Positions 46,003-57,300 of a DNA stretch of 64,000 bases are shown piece by piece. This DNA is from Adiantum capillus-veneris. Taxonomy: Eukaryota; Streptophyta; Polypodiopsida; Polypodiales; Pteridaceae. The translations under genes were made by a program, and so were the position numbers. The notes beneath the pieces are model-generated. The model saw only the letters and a list, made by a program, of their open reading frames with translations. It was not told the origin of the DNA and did not search any database. Position 1 is the stretch's first letter, and each line of letters opens with the position of its first letter. The stretch is from contig CM043958.1 of the NCBI GenBank assembly GCA_014529385.2, positions 140,268,234 through 140,332,233 on the forward strand. Direction: 5' to 3'.

Positions 46003-47565
46003 TAGTTCCCAAGAAGAATGAAAAACTGCGGGTGTGTGTAAACCTCAAAAAGGTGAATGCAGCAACCACAAGGGATAATTATCCCTTGCCAATTATAGAA
46101 CATGTCCTTGAGCGAGTAGCCGGGAAACGGGCTTATTCCTTTCTGGATGGGTTTTTAGGATACAACCAACTGGCAATAGCAAGGGAGGATCAACACAAAA
46201 CAGCGTTTGCCACATAATGGGGGATTTATGCATATCGAGTTATGCCATTTGGCTTAACAAATGCACCAGCCACTTTCCAGAGGTTAATGACTCACTCTTT
46301 TAAGGAATACCTAAGAATATTCTTAGAAATTTACATGGATGACCTGTGTGTACACTCTCTTCTGCGAGAGGAACATATCAAACATTTGCAAAAGGTCTTT
46401 GAAAAGTGCAGAACATATCGAATCTGTCTGAACCCGGAAATGTGTGTATTTATGGTTAAGCAAGGACGAATCTTAGAACACATTGTCTCAAGAAACATCA
46501 TAACCATAGACCTAGACAAAGTCAAAGTCATTGTAGACCTGCCCAGACCTACTAATGCAAAACAAGTGCAATCCTTCATGGGGCACTGCGGATATTATCG
46601 AAGATTCATATACATGTATGCGGTTATCGCACAACCTCTGTATCGTTTGCTAGTCAATTTCGAATGGACCAAGGAGTGTGAAACCTCATTCCAAAGGCTG
46701 AAGGAAAACCTTATATCAGCACCTATACTAAAGGCACCATATTGGGAAAAGATATTCCATGTGCACATTGATGCTTCAACATATGCAATTGGAAGTATTC
46801 TAGCTCAACCTGGAGACGGAACAATGGATTTTCCGGTTTGCTATGCGAGTCGACAATTAAATAGTGCAGAAAAGAACTACACAACCACAGAGAGGGAAGG
46901 GTTATGAATGATTTATGCTGTGAAGAAATTTTGGCATTATTTGCTTGCAAACAAATTTGTGTTCTTCACAGATCATCAAGCTCTTTTGTACCTAGTAAAT
47001 AAACCTTGCAATACAGGGAGAGCCGTACGCTGTTTATTATATTGCTAGAATTTGACTTCACAGTGGTGGTCAAAAAGGGTAAAACCCATCTGCGAGCTGA
47101 TCATCTTTCAAGAATACACAACGGGGAAGCTCCTCAAGGGGTAGATGATGACATACCAGATGCTTATCTTTCCAACATTGAAATGGTACCCAAATGGTCT
47201 CAGGAAATAGATAGCATTCTCTCCTTCGGAAGTGAGTTTGATAATACAGGAAGTAGATCCAAATAGCAAACAATTCGACAAACAAAAAACTTCCAGTTGA
47301 TAGCAGGATGGATGTATCATCTTGAATCTGACCTAATCCTACGATTATATATAAATCCGGAAGAATTCGAGTGCTACCTTGAAGAGGCACATGTCCACGG
47401 TTGTGCACTTCATTGTTCGACAATGAAAACACACCAGAGACTGAAATAGTTAGAGGTTTATTGGCCAACTATGTATGCGGATACACATTCTTATGTTACC
47501 AATTATACAGTATGTAGTGCCAAACGACCAGTGGACAGGGATTTTAATTACGCGATGATGCATTT
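46003..47565 (+). pseudogene. Element C reverse transcriptase, RNase H and partial integrase
   Basis: It resumes right after D (VPKKNEKLRVCVNLKKVNAA). Reverse transcriptase motifs are AYSFLDGFLGYNQL, MPFGLTNAPATFQRL and IYMDDLCVHS (about 46330). RNase H: VHIDASTYAIGSIL and FFTDHQALLYLV. A degraded integrase N-terminal region follows (YLEEAHVHGCALHC ... YWPTMYADTHSYV ... CSAKRP, about 47370-47530). Lesions are TAA 46215-46217, TGA 46905-46907, a frameshift near 47025 and more after 47260. The linker to the protease is lost on the D side. It ends at the repeat block near 47570. Confidence 0.85.
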
Positions 47566-47690
47566 TGTTAAATGTTAATTATTGTTGTTATTATCACTAT
47601 TTTTTTCATGTTAATAACATATCTAATGTCATGACCTACGAAAACCGGAAGAAAACGTAGAACCGGCGGGACAACCAACAATCCCGGCAG

Positions 47691-47720
47691 CCCGCCGGGT
47701 TTCATATTAAACCCGGCGGG
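47691..47720. repeat. Perfect GC hairpin, 12-bp stem
   Basis: CCCGCCGGGTTT, loop CATATT, AAACCCGGCGGG. It lies about 65 bp upstream of a TATA box. Confidence 0.9.
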
Positions 47721-47924
47721 CTCGGCAGGACAAGCAAGAATCCCGTCGGGCCCGTCGTGTACCCCCTCCATATTTGGCGGCTCTATATAACCCTTCACAT
47801 CACATCACATCACATCACCTCTTCCTCTAAATTTGGTCATCCTTTAAAATTTAGAAGAAAAACTAAAGGTAAAAAAATGAATACTCTTTAAAAAAAAGTT
47901 AAAACTTAATGTAACTCTGATCAT

Positions 47925-48665
47925 GGATCATTAGTTCTTTTTTGGACTGAACTAATTCTTGAAAGGAGGTAGAAAGGTGAATATTTGGGTCGGTATCTCT
48001 ATATTTAGGATGGACTGATCTCATGTTTGGTTCACCGTTATATTTGCTAAATTGATTGCTATATTGATTAGAACTTGTATCATGGGTCATTAGTTCTTTT
48101 TTGGACTGAACTGATTCTTGAAAAGAGATAGAAAGGTGAATCTTTGGGTCGATATCTCTACTTTTGGGATGGACTGATTACATGTTTGATTCACCGCTGT
48201 ATTTTCTTGCTATTCCGATTAGAGCTCCAATCATGGGTCATTAGTTCTTTTTTGGATTGGACTGATTCATGAAAGGAGGTAGAAAGGTGAATCTTTGGGT
48301 CGATATCTCTACTTTTGGGATGGACTGATCACATGTTTGATTCACCGTTGTATTTGCTTGCTATTCTGATTAGAGCTCCAATCATGGGTCATTAGTTCTT
48401 TTTTGGACTGGACTAATTCATGAAAGGAGGTAGGAAGGTGAATCTTTGGGTCGATATCTCTACTTTTGGGATGGACTGATCACATGTTTGATTCACCGCT
48501 GTATTTTCTTGCTATTTCGATTAGAGCTCCAATCATGGGTCATTAGTTCTTTTTTGGACTGGACTGATTCATGAAAGGAGGTAGGAAGGTGAACCTTTGG
48601 GTCGATATCTCTACTTTTGGGATGGACTGATCACATATTTGATTCACTGTTGTATTTGCTTGCTC
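47925..48665. repeat. 151-bp tandem repeat, five units
   Basis: CATTAGTTCTTTTTTGGA anchors at 47929, 48088, 48239, 48390 and 48541. The last three spacings are exactly 151 bp and the first is 159. Units are about 90 percent alike by eye. Confidence 0.93.
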
Positions 48666-48954
48666 ATGTTTGAGTAGATTGAGGTTTATTCCCTTCAGGC
48701 TTCACTACTACGCTTGTGTGTGATATTGATTATAACACTAATGTTTGGTTTGAATAACTCTTGAAAGAAGAGATAGCATACTGAGCTACAGAGGGCCCGA
48801 TGGGGAAATAGCTTTACCCGGCGGGCCCGGCGGGCTACGAGTCGGTCTCCAGGTCTCCCTGGAGATCAAAAAAGATGAATGTCAATTAACAAAATATTTG
48901 TTATTTTGCATTTCTATTGTTATTAACCTAAAATTATAGTGTGATTACGTCATT

Positions 48955-51534
48955 TTGAAATCCCTGCCAATGGAGCACGCAACTTTGTTTCGGGTGAACA
49001 TATCACCTGCATGGAGTCAATATATCATTGACTTCCTAACCACTAGAACGTTCCCTGAGAACATTACAAGAGCACGGGAAAAATCTATAGAGCTGGAAGC
49101 TCGTGACTTTCAGTTAATTGGAAATCAACTCTATAAGCGGGGAAAGGACAATCAACTTAGAATCTGTGCAAGTGAAAATGAATACCTGCTGATTCTAGAA
49201 CATGCACATAGCGGAGTAACTGGAGGCCATTTTTCGGGCGATAAGACGACAAAAATTGTCTTAACCGCAGAAATTTGCTGGCCTACATTGCACATGGATG
49301 CCGATGAGTTTGTAAAGCGTTGTGATGCGTGTCAACGCACCAAGATACCAATAAAAAGAGATGAGATGCCATTACGGCCAATGATGGGGGCAAGAGCATT
49401 TGCAAAATGGGGCATTGATTTTGTGGGACCTATATCACCCCCTGCATATCGCACCCGTACCCAATATATCATTGTGGCTACGGATTATCTCACAAAATGG
49501 GTCGAAGCCAAAGCAACACAAAAAGCTGATGCACGCACCACGGCTCAATTTTTGTATGAGAATGTTTTTGTATGTTACGGGTTACCAATAGAAATTGTCA
49601 GTGACCGTGGAACACACTTCCTCAATGAAGTCATTGAATATCTACTAGAGGAATTCATGGTTATACATAGGAAATCAGCACCATACCATCCACAGGCCAA
49701 TGGGCAAGCTGAGGCCACAAATAAAACACTATGCACGGTTCTCACTAAAATAGTGTCAGAATCAAGAACTGATTGGGATCAGCAACTACACTCAACACTA
49801 TGGGCATACAGCGTAGCTTACAAAACATCAATAGGAACAACACCATACAACATGGTGTTTGGGCTAAATGCTATACTACCCATAGAGTTTTTAATCCCAA
49901 CTCTATGCGTAGCAACAAGTTTGGAATGGACAGGGCGTGAACTCTCTTCAAGAATTAATGATCTTGAAAAGCTAGATGAACTCCGCTTACGAGTTGTCGC
50001 TTCAATCTATGCTAGAAAGAGAAGACAAAAGGAACTTTTTGACAAACATATGCATACCAAAGAGTTCAAAACAGGTGATTACGTACTTGTTTATACCTTG
50101 AAGCACCATGCCAAGAAACTTAAAAAGCGAGGAATGGGACCATTTGTGATTCATGATCTATCACAAAGTGGAGTTGTCAAGCTTGCTACATTAGCCTGTG
50201 AAGAAATGCCAAGCTGGATTAGTGGGTGTCGACTGAGGAGATATCTTCTACCCCTCACACATGAGATGCTCCAACAAATTCATCAAGGAAAGCAAAGAAT
50301 GAAGGAAAAAGAGAGAGTACGGGAGGAAGCTCAAGCCGAAGCACAAGAACGCATTGCAAAAAGACGGCTTCTGCGACAACAACAACAAAGTAAACCACCA
50401 TTGAGAATCAATGCCATTCGACTGATGAACTTGGAGGAGGAAACAGTAGAGCCAATAATTACAGTCAAAGTGGGCAACAATCAAGTTGAATCAACAACCT
50501 TGCTTGATTCGGGTGCTCAAGAAAATTTGATCTCTTACAGATTATACCAATAGCTCAAAGTCACAGATCAACTTCATCCTACCCCCCAAGTGCTGGAAAG
50601 TAGCACATCACACCCATTGAAAACATTAGGATGGACTATATTGCATGTACAGCTACATCAATATATTTACCCACACAAATTCTATGTGGTGACAGATGAA
50701 AGCACACAACACCCAATGATGCTAGGGCAACCTTGGAAAAAAGCATACAATGTCCAGATAGACTAGAAAGCAAAGGCGGTCAAAATTCAGCACGAACATG
50801 AACAACAGGTGATAGCTTTTGCTCAGAAATACCATCATGATAAACTGCAAGCCATGCAATCAGTGGCAACAGAGACAAAAGAACAAATACCATCAAAGAC
50901 CACCATGAAACCTGAGACCAACAACCAGGTAAAAGCCAACCATGCTAATCACAGACAACTGAAGTCACTGGCCACAATGCAAAAATCTAGGCTACCAACA
51001 CAAGGTAAACGAGTATGGATGCGGAAGGATAGAAATCCAACGGCGGAAAAAAAACAATGTAACAACCGGATTCCAACAAAGCAGGCGGTGCAACCCAAAA
51101 CCAAGGTCATAAAACAGATATGCATCCCAAAGAAAATGCTTAGCCATAACCCAAATGTCACTCACATTTGGATACCAAAGCAAAAGCCAAAGGAAATCCC
51201 TACGGTACAAGCACCAATGGAAAGCAGACATCTGCAGGTCAACAAGGAGAACAGATATATGTGGAGGCCGATGACACACAAACCAGTGGCAAACCAGAAA
51301 GTTCCAAACCATCTACAAAAGTCGGTAGCACCAAACTACCAATGGAAAGCCAAGGCCATAAGGCCCATAGCTATCACATCCCAACCAATTCTATCCTCAC
51401 AAACAGCTACGACTCCATCAAAAGTGTCGGCAAAGCAATGGCCTCTTGCCAAAAAGACAATTAAACAGAGAGCAGTAGAGTTACAACTGCTACTTGCAAA
51501 GAAAGCAGGAAGCCTCGACGGCGAATGCCAATAA
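48955..51534 (+). pseudogene. Integrase, retropepsin-like domain and basic tail in one frame
   Basis: 860 codons in one frame with two stops, both TAG (50551-50553, 50764-50766), and no frameshift. Integrase: HSGVTGGHFSGDKT ... CDACQRTK zinc motif (about residues 84-130), catalytic WGIDFVGP (about 153), SDRGTHF (about 216), ANGQAEATNK (about 252). Coiled-coil segment (MLQQIHQGKQRMKEKERVREEA, about 440). Protease-like TTLLDSGAQENLIS (about 517) with ILHVQLHQYIYPHKFYVV and MMLGQPWKKAYN downstream, the usual flap/end features of retropepsin-like proteins. The C-terminal 220 residues are Lys/Gln/Pro-rich with repeated WMRKD/WIPKQ/WRPM. A protease after integrase is not the usual Ty3/gypsy order. 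It belongs to C or to a second, recombined element. Confidence 0.8.
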
Positions 51535-53303
51535 GCATCTTGCTTATTCCCTTCTCTTGCACAGCATTAATTTTTCCATGCACTGACCGAGTATGCATAA
51601 AATAGGGCCACATTAATCGGCCAGGCATTAGCACAACTTTTTCAAACTATGCACGACACATAATCTGATGCGAAACCTTGGAGTCCGGGAGGACTCCGGC
51701 TAGGAGGGGGGGAGGCATTCTCAATGCGGAACCAATAACAGAAACAACAAAAAAGGGCATGATTTTCGACTATTTTCAGGGTTGACGTTTGATTGCGAAA
51801 TTTTTTGGAGTAACCCAAGTATAGATGCCCTTATACAGCATGAAGCTACAGGTATAGGGGGCCAAACGCCAAATCAAGCCCCTAGGTGTGTGTATATAAG
51901 TAGAAATAGCCATTTTTCAAGCAAAATATTGGTAAAACGGAGAAATCCGGCCATAAAAATTGCATGTGAGTGTATATAATGTGTTGCGGTGATGTTTGTG
52001 ATCTATTATGATTTTTGGGATTTTTCTAGGTTTGATTTGCTATTTTCCTTTTAATTTTGCTAATTTTCGGCAGAAAAACTTCAAAAATACAAAAAGCAGG
52101 TGAAGAACAGTCGTAATGAAAAAACAAAAAATATGGGGATGACCAGTGAACTTATGGTACAGTGGGGGTGCAACTATGAGACTGGAGCGGAAAGCGTGTT
52201 TTGACCAGGTTTTGACCGAAATGACAAATTTCTGGTAAACAGGGCAAATGGAGTCCAAATCAAGAAATTTTTGAGCCTAAACTGCATCTCGCAGGAAGAT
52301 AGGAGCACATGTCAAATTTCATGAAAAGTGGTTCGGGGACCTCCATTATAAGAATTTTTCACCCCATTTTTAGCTCATTCTCACTATTGACTTTGTGAAG
52401 AGAGCTTCTACCACCTAGAGCGGATCGACCTTCCAGTAGCTTCTACGACGCGCACGTCTACCTAACCAGCTCTAGACATGAGAGGTAGGCTCACCACCTT
52501 GAGCTTTTCGCGCATGTTTGTCATTATGTCGCGAAAACTAGCGTAGAGATCACACACAAAGCGAGCGGTGGAGACCTGCAAGTAGAGACGGCGGCCTAAC
52601 GGCTAACCCGAAAGCAACAAGACTTCATCGGCAGCTTACCCTAGTTTAGGAGACCAGTCCTGGATAGCCAAAGGCAGTGGGAGACCATCGGGAAAAACCC
52701 TAATTCCCAGAAACCCGCAAGAGGCCACTAAATGGGAAATTGGCAAAACGGCGACCAAATGCTACCAAAATTTATGGGTAGGAGCATCTCGACATGCTCG
52801 ACAAGTCCATATGATCCGCATGACCAAAAAGTGACCCGAAGCGGCACTAAACCTCAGTAACAACATCAAACACACAAAGCGTCAAGATGCACTTGCGGCC
52901 AAACCGCAAGTCCGTTTGCGTCCAAACTTCATGAGCGGCTTTCCTAGACCATCAACAACCAAGTCCTATGGTGGTAGACCACCATAAATCATCAAAGGTA
53001 TATAAACGCAACCACGGGTGCTTCTAGAGCGACAAATTGCGCAATGAAGCTCCGGTATAGCCAAAGTCGACAAAAACCATACGGCCAGGATCCCCAAGGG
53101 ATTGGGAAGCTATGGAGACCAACATCGAGAAATTTCATCACCAAAAAGCACTCCAAAAGTTAGAAAATGGCTCGGAGGCTCTGAAGTCCACATAGGGAGT
53201 TATACTCTATCCATTTGACTTTTTTGTTGAAATTAGGCTCAAAAGGGACTTAAGGGGGCAAAGGGCAAGCACTGGGAGCACTAACACTGAAAAAATCATT
53301 AGG
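51535..53303. other. Noncoding stretch after the integrase frame
   Basis: A hairpin (GGAGTCC GGGA GGACTCC, 51680-51697) is followed by a polypurine run AGGAGGGGGGGAGG (51702-51715) resembling C's own tract at 57832. A TATA-like GTATATAAG lies at 51893. So this could hold a decayed LTR starting near 51716. A short 65-residue ORF at 51782 has no family features. 52000-53300 shows nothing recognisable. Confidence 0.45.
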
Positions 53304-53327
53304 AGACATCCTACGCGTAGGATGTCT
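53304..53327. repeat. 24-bp palindrome, array copy 1
   Basis: A perfect copy with half-site AGACATCCTACG. Confidence 0.95.
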
Positions 53328-53588
53328 CAAAGGAACTTTTTCGCACAAAACCCAACAATTTTTGTCACGCACATGTTCTGAATGACATTTGCAAGCCCTA
53401 CACCAAGTTTCATCACATTTGGACCAGATTTGACCTCATATGCATGGAAAAACGCAAAGTTAGGGCATAGAGGCAATAATGGGCCATTGACCTACCAAAT
53501 CTTGTCCAAATCTCATGAAACTTGCGCAACACATTCACATACACATCAATAAACCATCTGTGTGGTCAGGGAGTAAAAATGATGAATT

Positions 53589-53612
53589 AGACATCCTACG
53601 CGTAGGATGTCT
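53589..53612. repeat. 24-bp palindrome, array copy 2
   Basis: A perfect copy, 285 bp after copy 1. Confidence 0.95.
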
Positions 53613-53873
53613 AATGGACCTTTTTGGCATGGAAGGAAAGCTTTGTCATTCCAGATTTAATTACCTCGTTAGCAAGAGCCCATATGTCAATTTTGAAGCC
53701 ATTCTAATGACTTTTGACCCCCAACACCTTCAAGATACACTTTTTGAGCCCAAAAACACCTCACAGAGTCCTACAGGCATCAAATCTTATCCAAATTCAA
53801 ACCCAAGAACATGGCCATGTTCCATAGGCCAAGGACAACCCACAGAACAAGTTTCATGCAATTCTGATGAAAA

Positions 53874-53897
53874 AGACATCCTACGCGTAGGATGTCT
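53874..53897. repeat. 24-bp palindrome, array copy 3
   Basis: A perfect copy, 285 bp after copy 2. It is preceded by ATTCTGATGAAAA, as in leader copy 3. Confidence 0.95.
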
Positions 53898-54159
53898 TCA
53901 GCACATATTTAGCCTTCTGTGCAAGAAATGACATCATAGGAGCCAATACCATGATGCATTGAACCCATATACCAATTTTCAACCCATTTGGACATCAATT
54001 GCTACCCATGATGGACAATCTACCCAAATTGTGACCTCAAGCCTAAATCAGCCCAAAAATCCACTTTTTGTCATCCAAATTCAAATCCAAGCTTATAACC
54101 ATGTTCCATGAGCCTTACACTACCTACATGTCAAGTATGAACCGATTCTAAAGAAAAAG

Positions 54160-54183
54160 ACATCCTACGCGTAGGATGTCTAG
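54160..54183. repeat. 24-bp palindrome, array copy 4
   Basis: A perfect copy, 286 bp after copy 3 and 167 bp before the start of the 3' ORF. Confidence 0.95.
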
Positions 54184-54349
54184 ATGGAATTTTTTGGCCA
54201 GATTTGCACTGTGAGCACATGCACAGCTTCACAAGTTCCTTTTAAGCTATAATTTCAATTTTCAAGTCATTTGGATAAGTAAAACTCAGTTTAGCAGCTG
54301 ATATGAAAAAAAAAACGCTAACTTTGGACTGCTGAGTGCAACAGGATCT

Positions 54350-57300
54350 ATGGCAGTCTCGAAGTCACCGGCAAAGAAGAAGAGAATGACAATCAAAGAT
54401 TATCTGGACGAGGTGGACCCTTTTGTCATTCCATAGGGAAAACTAAAGCCCTCCAGCACCTGGATACAGGAAGATCTGTTAGAGTCAAACGACCTAAAGA
54501 TCTACTAGGGGGTGCTCAAAGACAATGAAGGCAATGTAATAGAGCTGCCAATGCTGCCAAGAGAGCTCAATGAATTTTTCCGAAGAAAAATGGCCGGCTA
54601 CTTGGAGAATATTGACCTCCATAACTATTTCGAAGCAATACCAGCAGGGGTGGACGTCAAAAGAGTATAGGAGTTCGTAACAAGCATAAAAGAGGATGGA
54701 GTGGCCAAGGTGACAGATTTGCACGACAGACCCGATACAGAGATCATTATCACAAAGCGGGTTGTAGCCCATGCACTAGATCTCTCCAATCAGGGAGACA
54801 ATGTGACAAAAAGAAGGGATGAAGTCAAGGTGTACAAAGAGAAAAAGGCCAATTACACCTTTGAAGACATCGCCAACCCAAAGGTGGCGATCATGAGCCA
54901 ATTGTACAACCAATACTTCCACATTTGCACGAAGAGGCCATAGAAGTACAGGATGCCTCCAGGTGTAATTGCCACAACGTTTACTTGGGCGATGACAAAA
55001 GGCACCCCAAAGATAGTCAACTATGCGGCATACATACATGTCAGCTTGGTAAAAATGGGCAACAAAAATACAACCTACATAGTGCCAGGAGAAATGATAA
55101 CCAAGGTAATTTATGCAGCACTACACGCCAAGGGAAGGTGGCCTGACCCCCCATCTCAGAATGATTGGCTAAGGGTAAAGGAAGACAAAGAAGACGAGCC
55201 ACAACGAGCACCAAGGGTGGCTACAAGGTTGAAGAGACGGCTAGAGCCAGTTGCAGAAGAGCAACCTGAGCAGAAGAAAGGAAAAAAGGAATCTGCTCAA
55301 GTGCCGGCCAAAGAGACAAGATCACAAAAAGCGGCTAGACTCGAGAGGCTGATGGAGAGTTTCCGAGCAGAAAGAGCCCTCAATGGTGATTTAAACGAAT
55401 TATGGAAGCCATCTCTCGAGTCTATGTCCAAATCATCCAGAAGAGTGCAGAGGGACCGCTTTGAAGACTATATCAAGAATTTCGAGATCCTTGATGCTGC
55501 AGAGGAAAACATTCCCCATGTCCCTTTCACTGAGGAAGAAGTGGAGCAGATAAGGCAGACATTTCTAGATGAACAAGACAGCCAAAAAAGGGAAAGAAAA
55601 ACAAAATCGGACAGAGAATTAAAGGGCAAAACTGTAGCTTTACCAGATAGCCCTAAACCCAGCCCACAGCCATCACCGCCACCATCACCACCTCCTAGCA
55701 TCCCTCCACCAGAAGATAAGGAGGCTGAGGACAATCAAGAAGAACACCAGGCTGAGGATCAAGAGCAAAGGCAAGAACCTGAGCCCAAAGAAGAGGCCAA
55801 GCCTGCGTCTGAGCAAAAAGAACTAGAGGAGGCATATTATGCATTTTTGGACCTGCTAGTTGCAGGCTATACAAGGGAAGAAGCCACCACAGTCGCATTC
55901 GACTTGGCGAGGACAGGGCATAAAGAACAGATGCCAGGTATCCGGCTAGTTGAGCTAAAGGAAATTGCTATCGACACGGTAGACCTGCACCCGCCCTCTA
56001 ATGATTGGGACGTGGTGATGACAATGCTAGCTGGAATAAGAGCACAATCTGTGGAATCAGACGAAGAATTGATAACCCTAAAGGCCACCGAAGAAAAGAC
56101 CAAGATGGAAAGGGATACTCTGCAGGCACAAAGCCAAGGACAAAAAGAGAGAGAAGCTGACCTCCAGGCCAGCTTGGCAATGGCTCTACAAAACTGCCAA
56201 GCAAAGGAAGAAGCAAATGAGGCAGCAACAAAAAGATTACAAGCAGCTGAAGAAGAGTGTCTGCAACTCAGCAAGTCATTGCTAGATGCCGAAAAAGAAC
56301 GGGATTATCTGACGCTCCAGCTAGCAGAAGAAACTAAAGAAGTAGAGGCCATGAGGAATGCCAAGGAAAAGGCGGAGATAGAACAAGAAGCAAGCCTGGA
56401 TGAAGTCCTTGAGCTCAAGGACCAATTAAAAGTCAAAGATCAAACCATCCAGAGGCTGCGAGCATCACCCGCTAGAGTTAGAGCTACGAGTTCGACTCAA
56501 ATCATTTCCGAGAGTCAAATATATGAAGAGTAGATGCAAGAACTCCAGAAGGAGCTGACTCTCGAGAAGAAGCAGAGGTTGATGATGGCTGAAGGTTCTA
56601 TCGCAATGCAAACCAGAATGGAGGACAGCCAAAGAGCCCTACAAGAAGAATTGGAGAGCATAAAGATAAAGCTCGAGGATGCTGAAAAAGTAAACGCTGA
56701 ACTCAATGACCTCCTCGTGACTATGGGCGGAGAAGCCGAAGCCGAAAAGCAGACACTCCTGAAGCAAATTGAGGAGTTGAAAGGCCGACAACAAGCAGAA
56801 GAAGAAAGCTCAGAGCCAGCTGCCAATGAGGGCATCTCCCTCAACAATGTCACAAATCCTGTGGACACACCGATGCTAGAGGAAAGCATAGCAGGATCCT
56901 CTCAAGAGCCACAGGATCTAACACAAGAAGAGGAAGAAAAATTGTGTAAATCAATAGAGGCAGAGCTCAGAGAAAGCACAAAGGAAGCCTTGGAATGGGA
57001 ATGGAGGGTTTTCAAATCTATGACAATTCAAAAAATCGACGCCAGCAATCTCAGTCGTGAATGGCTTCAACCCTCTCTCCCATATCCATTGCTGAAATAT
57101 GAGGCGGCAACAATAAACAGACGAATCATAGAAGAGCCAACGGTCCCTCTCTACAACACAGACACCTCGAGGCCAGAAGGAGTAAGGCTCATAGTGGATT
57201 CTTAGCCAAAGTGGAGGAAGGCTTGGCTTACCAAGTACCTGCAATACCTAATACACTTGGTAGAGGCACCTAAACACATCAGAGACAACCTCAGCTTCTG

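Larger units (their letters stand above)
47570..48954. mobile_element. Repeat-rich 1.4-kb block interrupting pol of C
   Basis: It contains a GC-rich CCCGGCGGG cluster near each end (47665-47735 and 48787-48840), a perfect 12-bp-stem hairpin, a TATA box (CTATATAACC, about 47782) with (CACAT)n after it, and five tandem 151-bp units. AT-rich edges TGCATTTTGTTAA (47549) and, inverted, TTGCATTTCTATTG... (about 48905) are weakly alike. No ORF with protein features. It could be a solo LTR, the end of the following element, or a non-autonomous insertion, and the ends do not decide. Confidence 0.5.
53304..54350. repeat. Diverged tandem array of about 285 bp, conserved only at the palindrome
   Basis: The palindrome starts at 53304, 53589, 53874 and 54160, spacings 285, 285 and 286 bp. 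Between them the sequences share only short phrases (ATGGA.CTTTTTGGC just after; GAAAAAGACATCC and ATTCTGATGA just before). The unit is therefore an old tandem repeat whose palindrome alone stayed perfect. The ORF 53515-53931 merely reads through two units. Confidence 0.9.

Noticed and set aside
47925-48665. Possible CRISPR-like array of regular repeats
   Set aside because: Units are 151 bp, contiguous, with no short repeat/unique spacer pattern and no cas genes; it is a tandem repeat in a plant TE.
53304-54183. Palindromes as CRISPR or as a transcription terminator array
   Set aside because: The 285-bp spacing with diverged but related spacers and a eukaryotic retroelement context fits neither; no T-run follows the palindromes.
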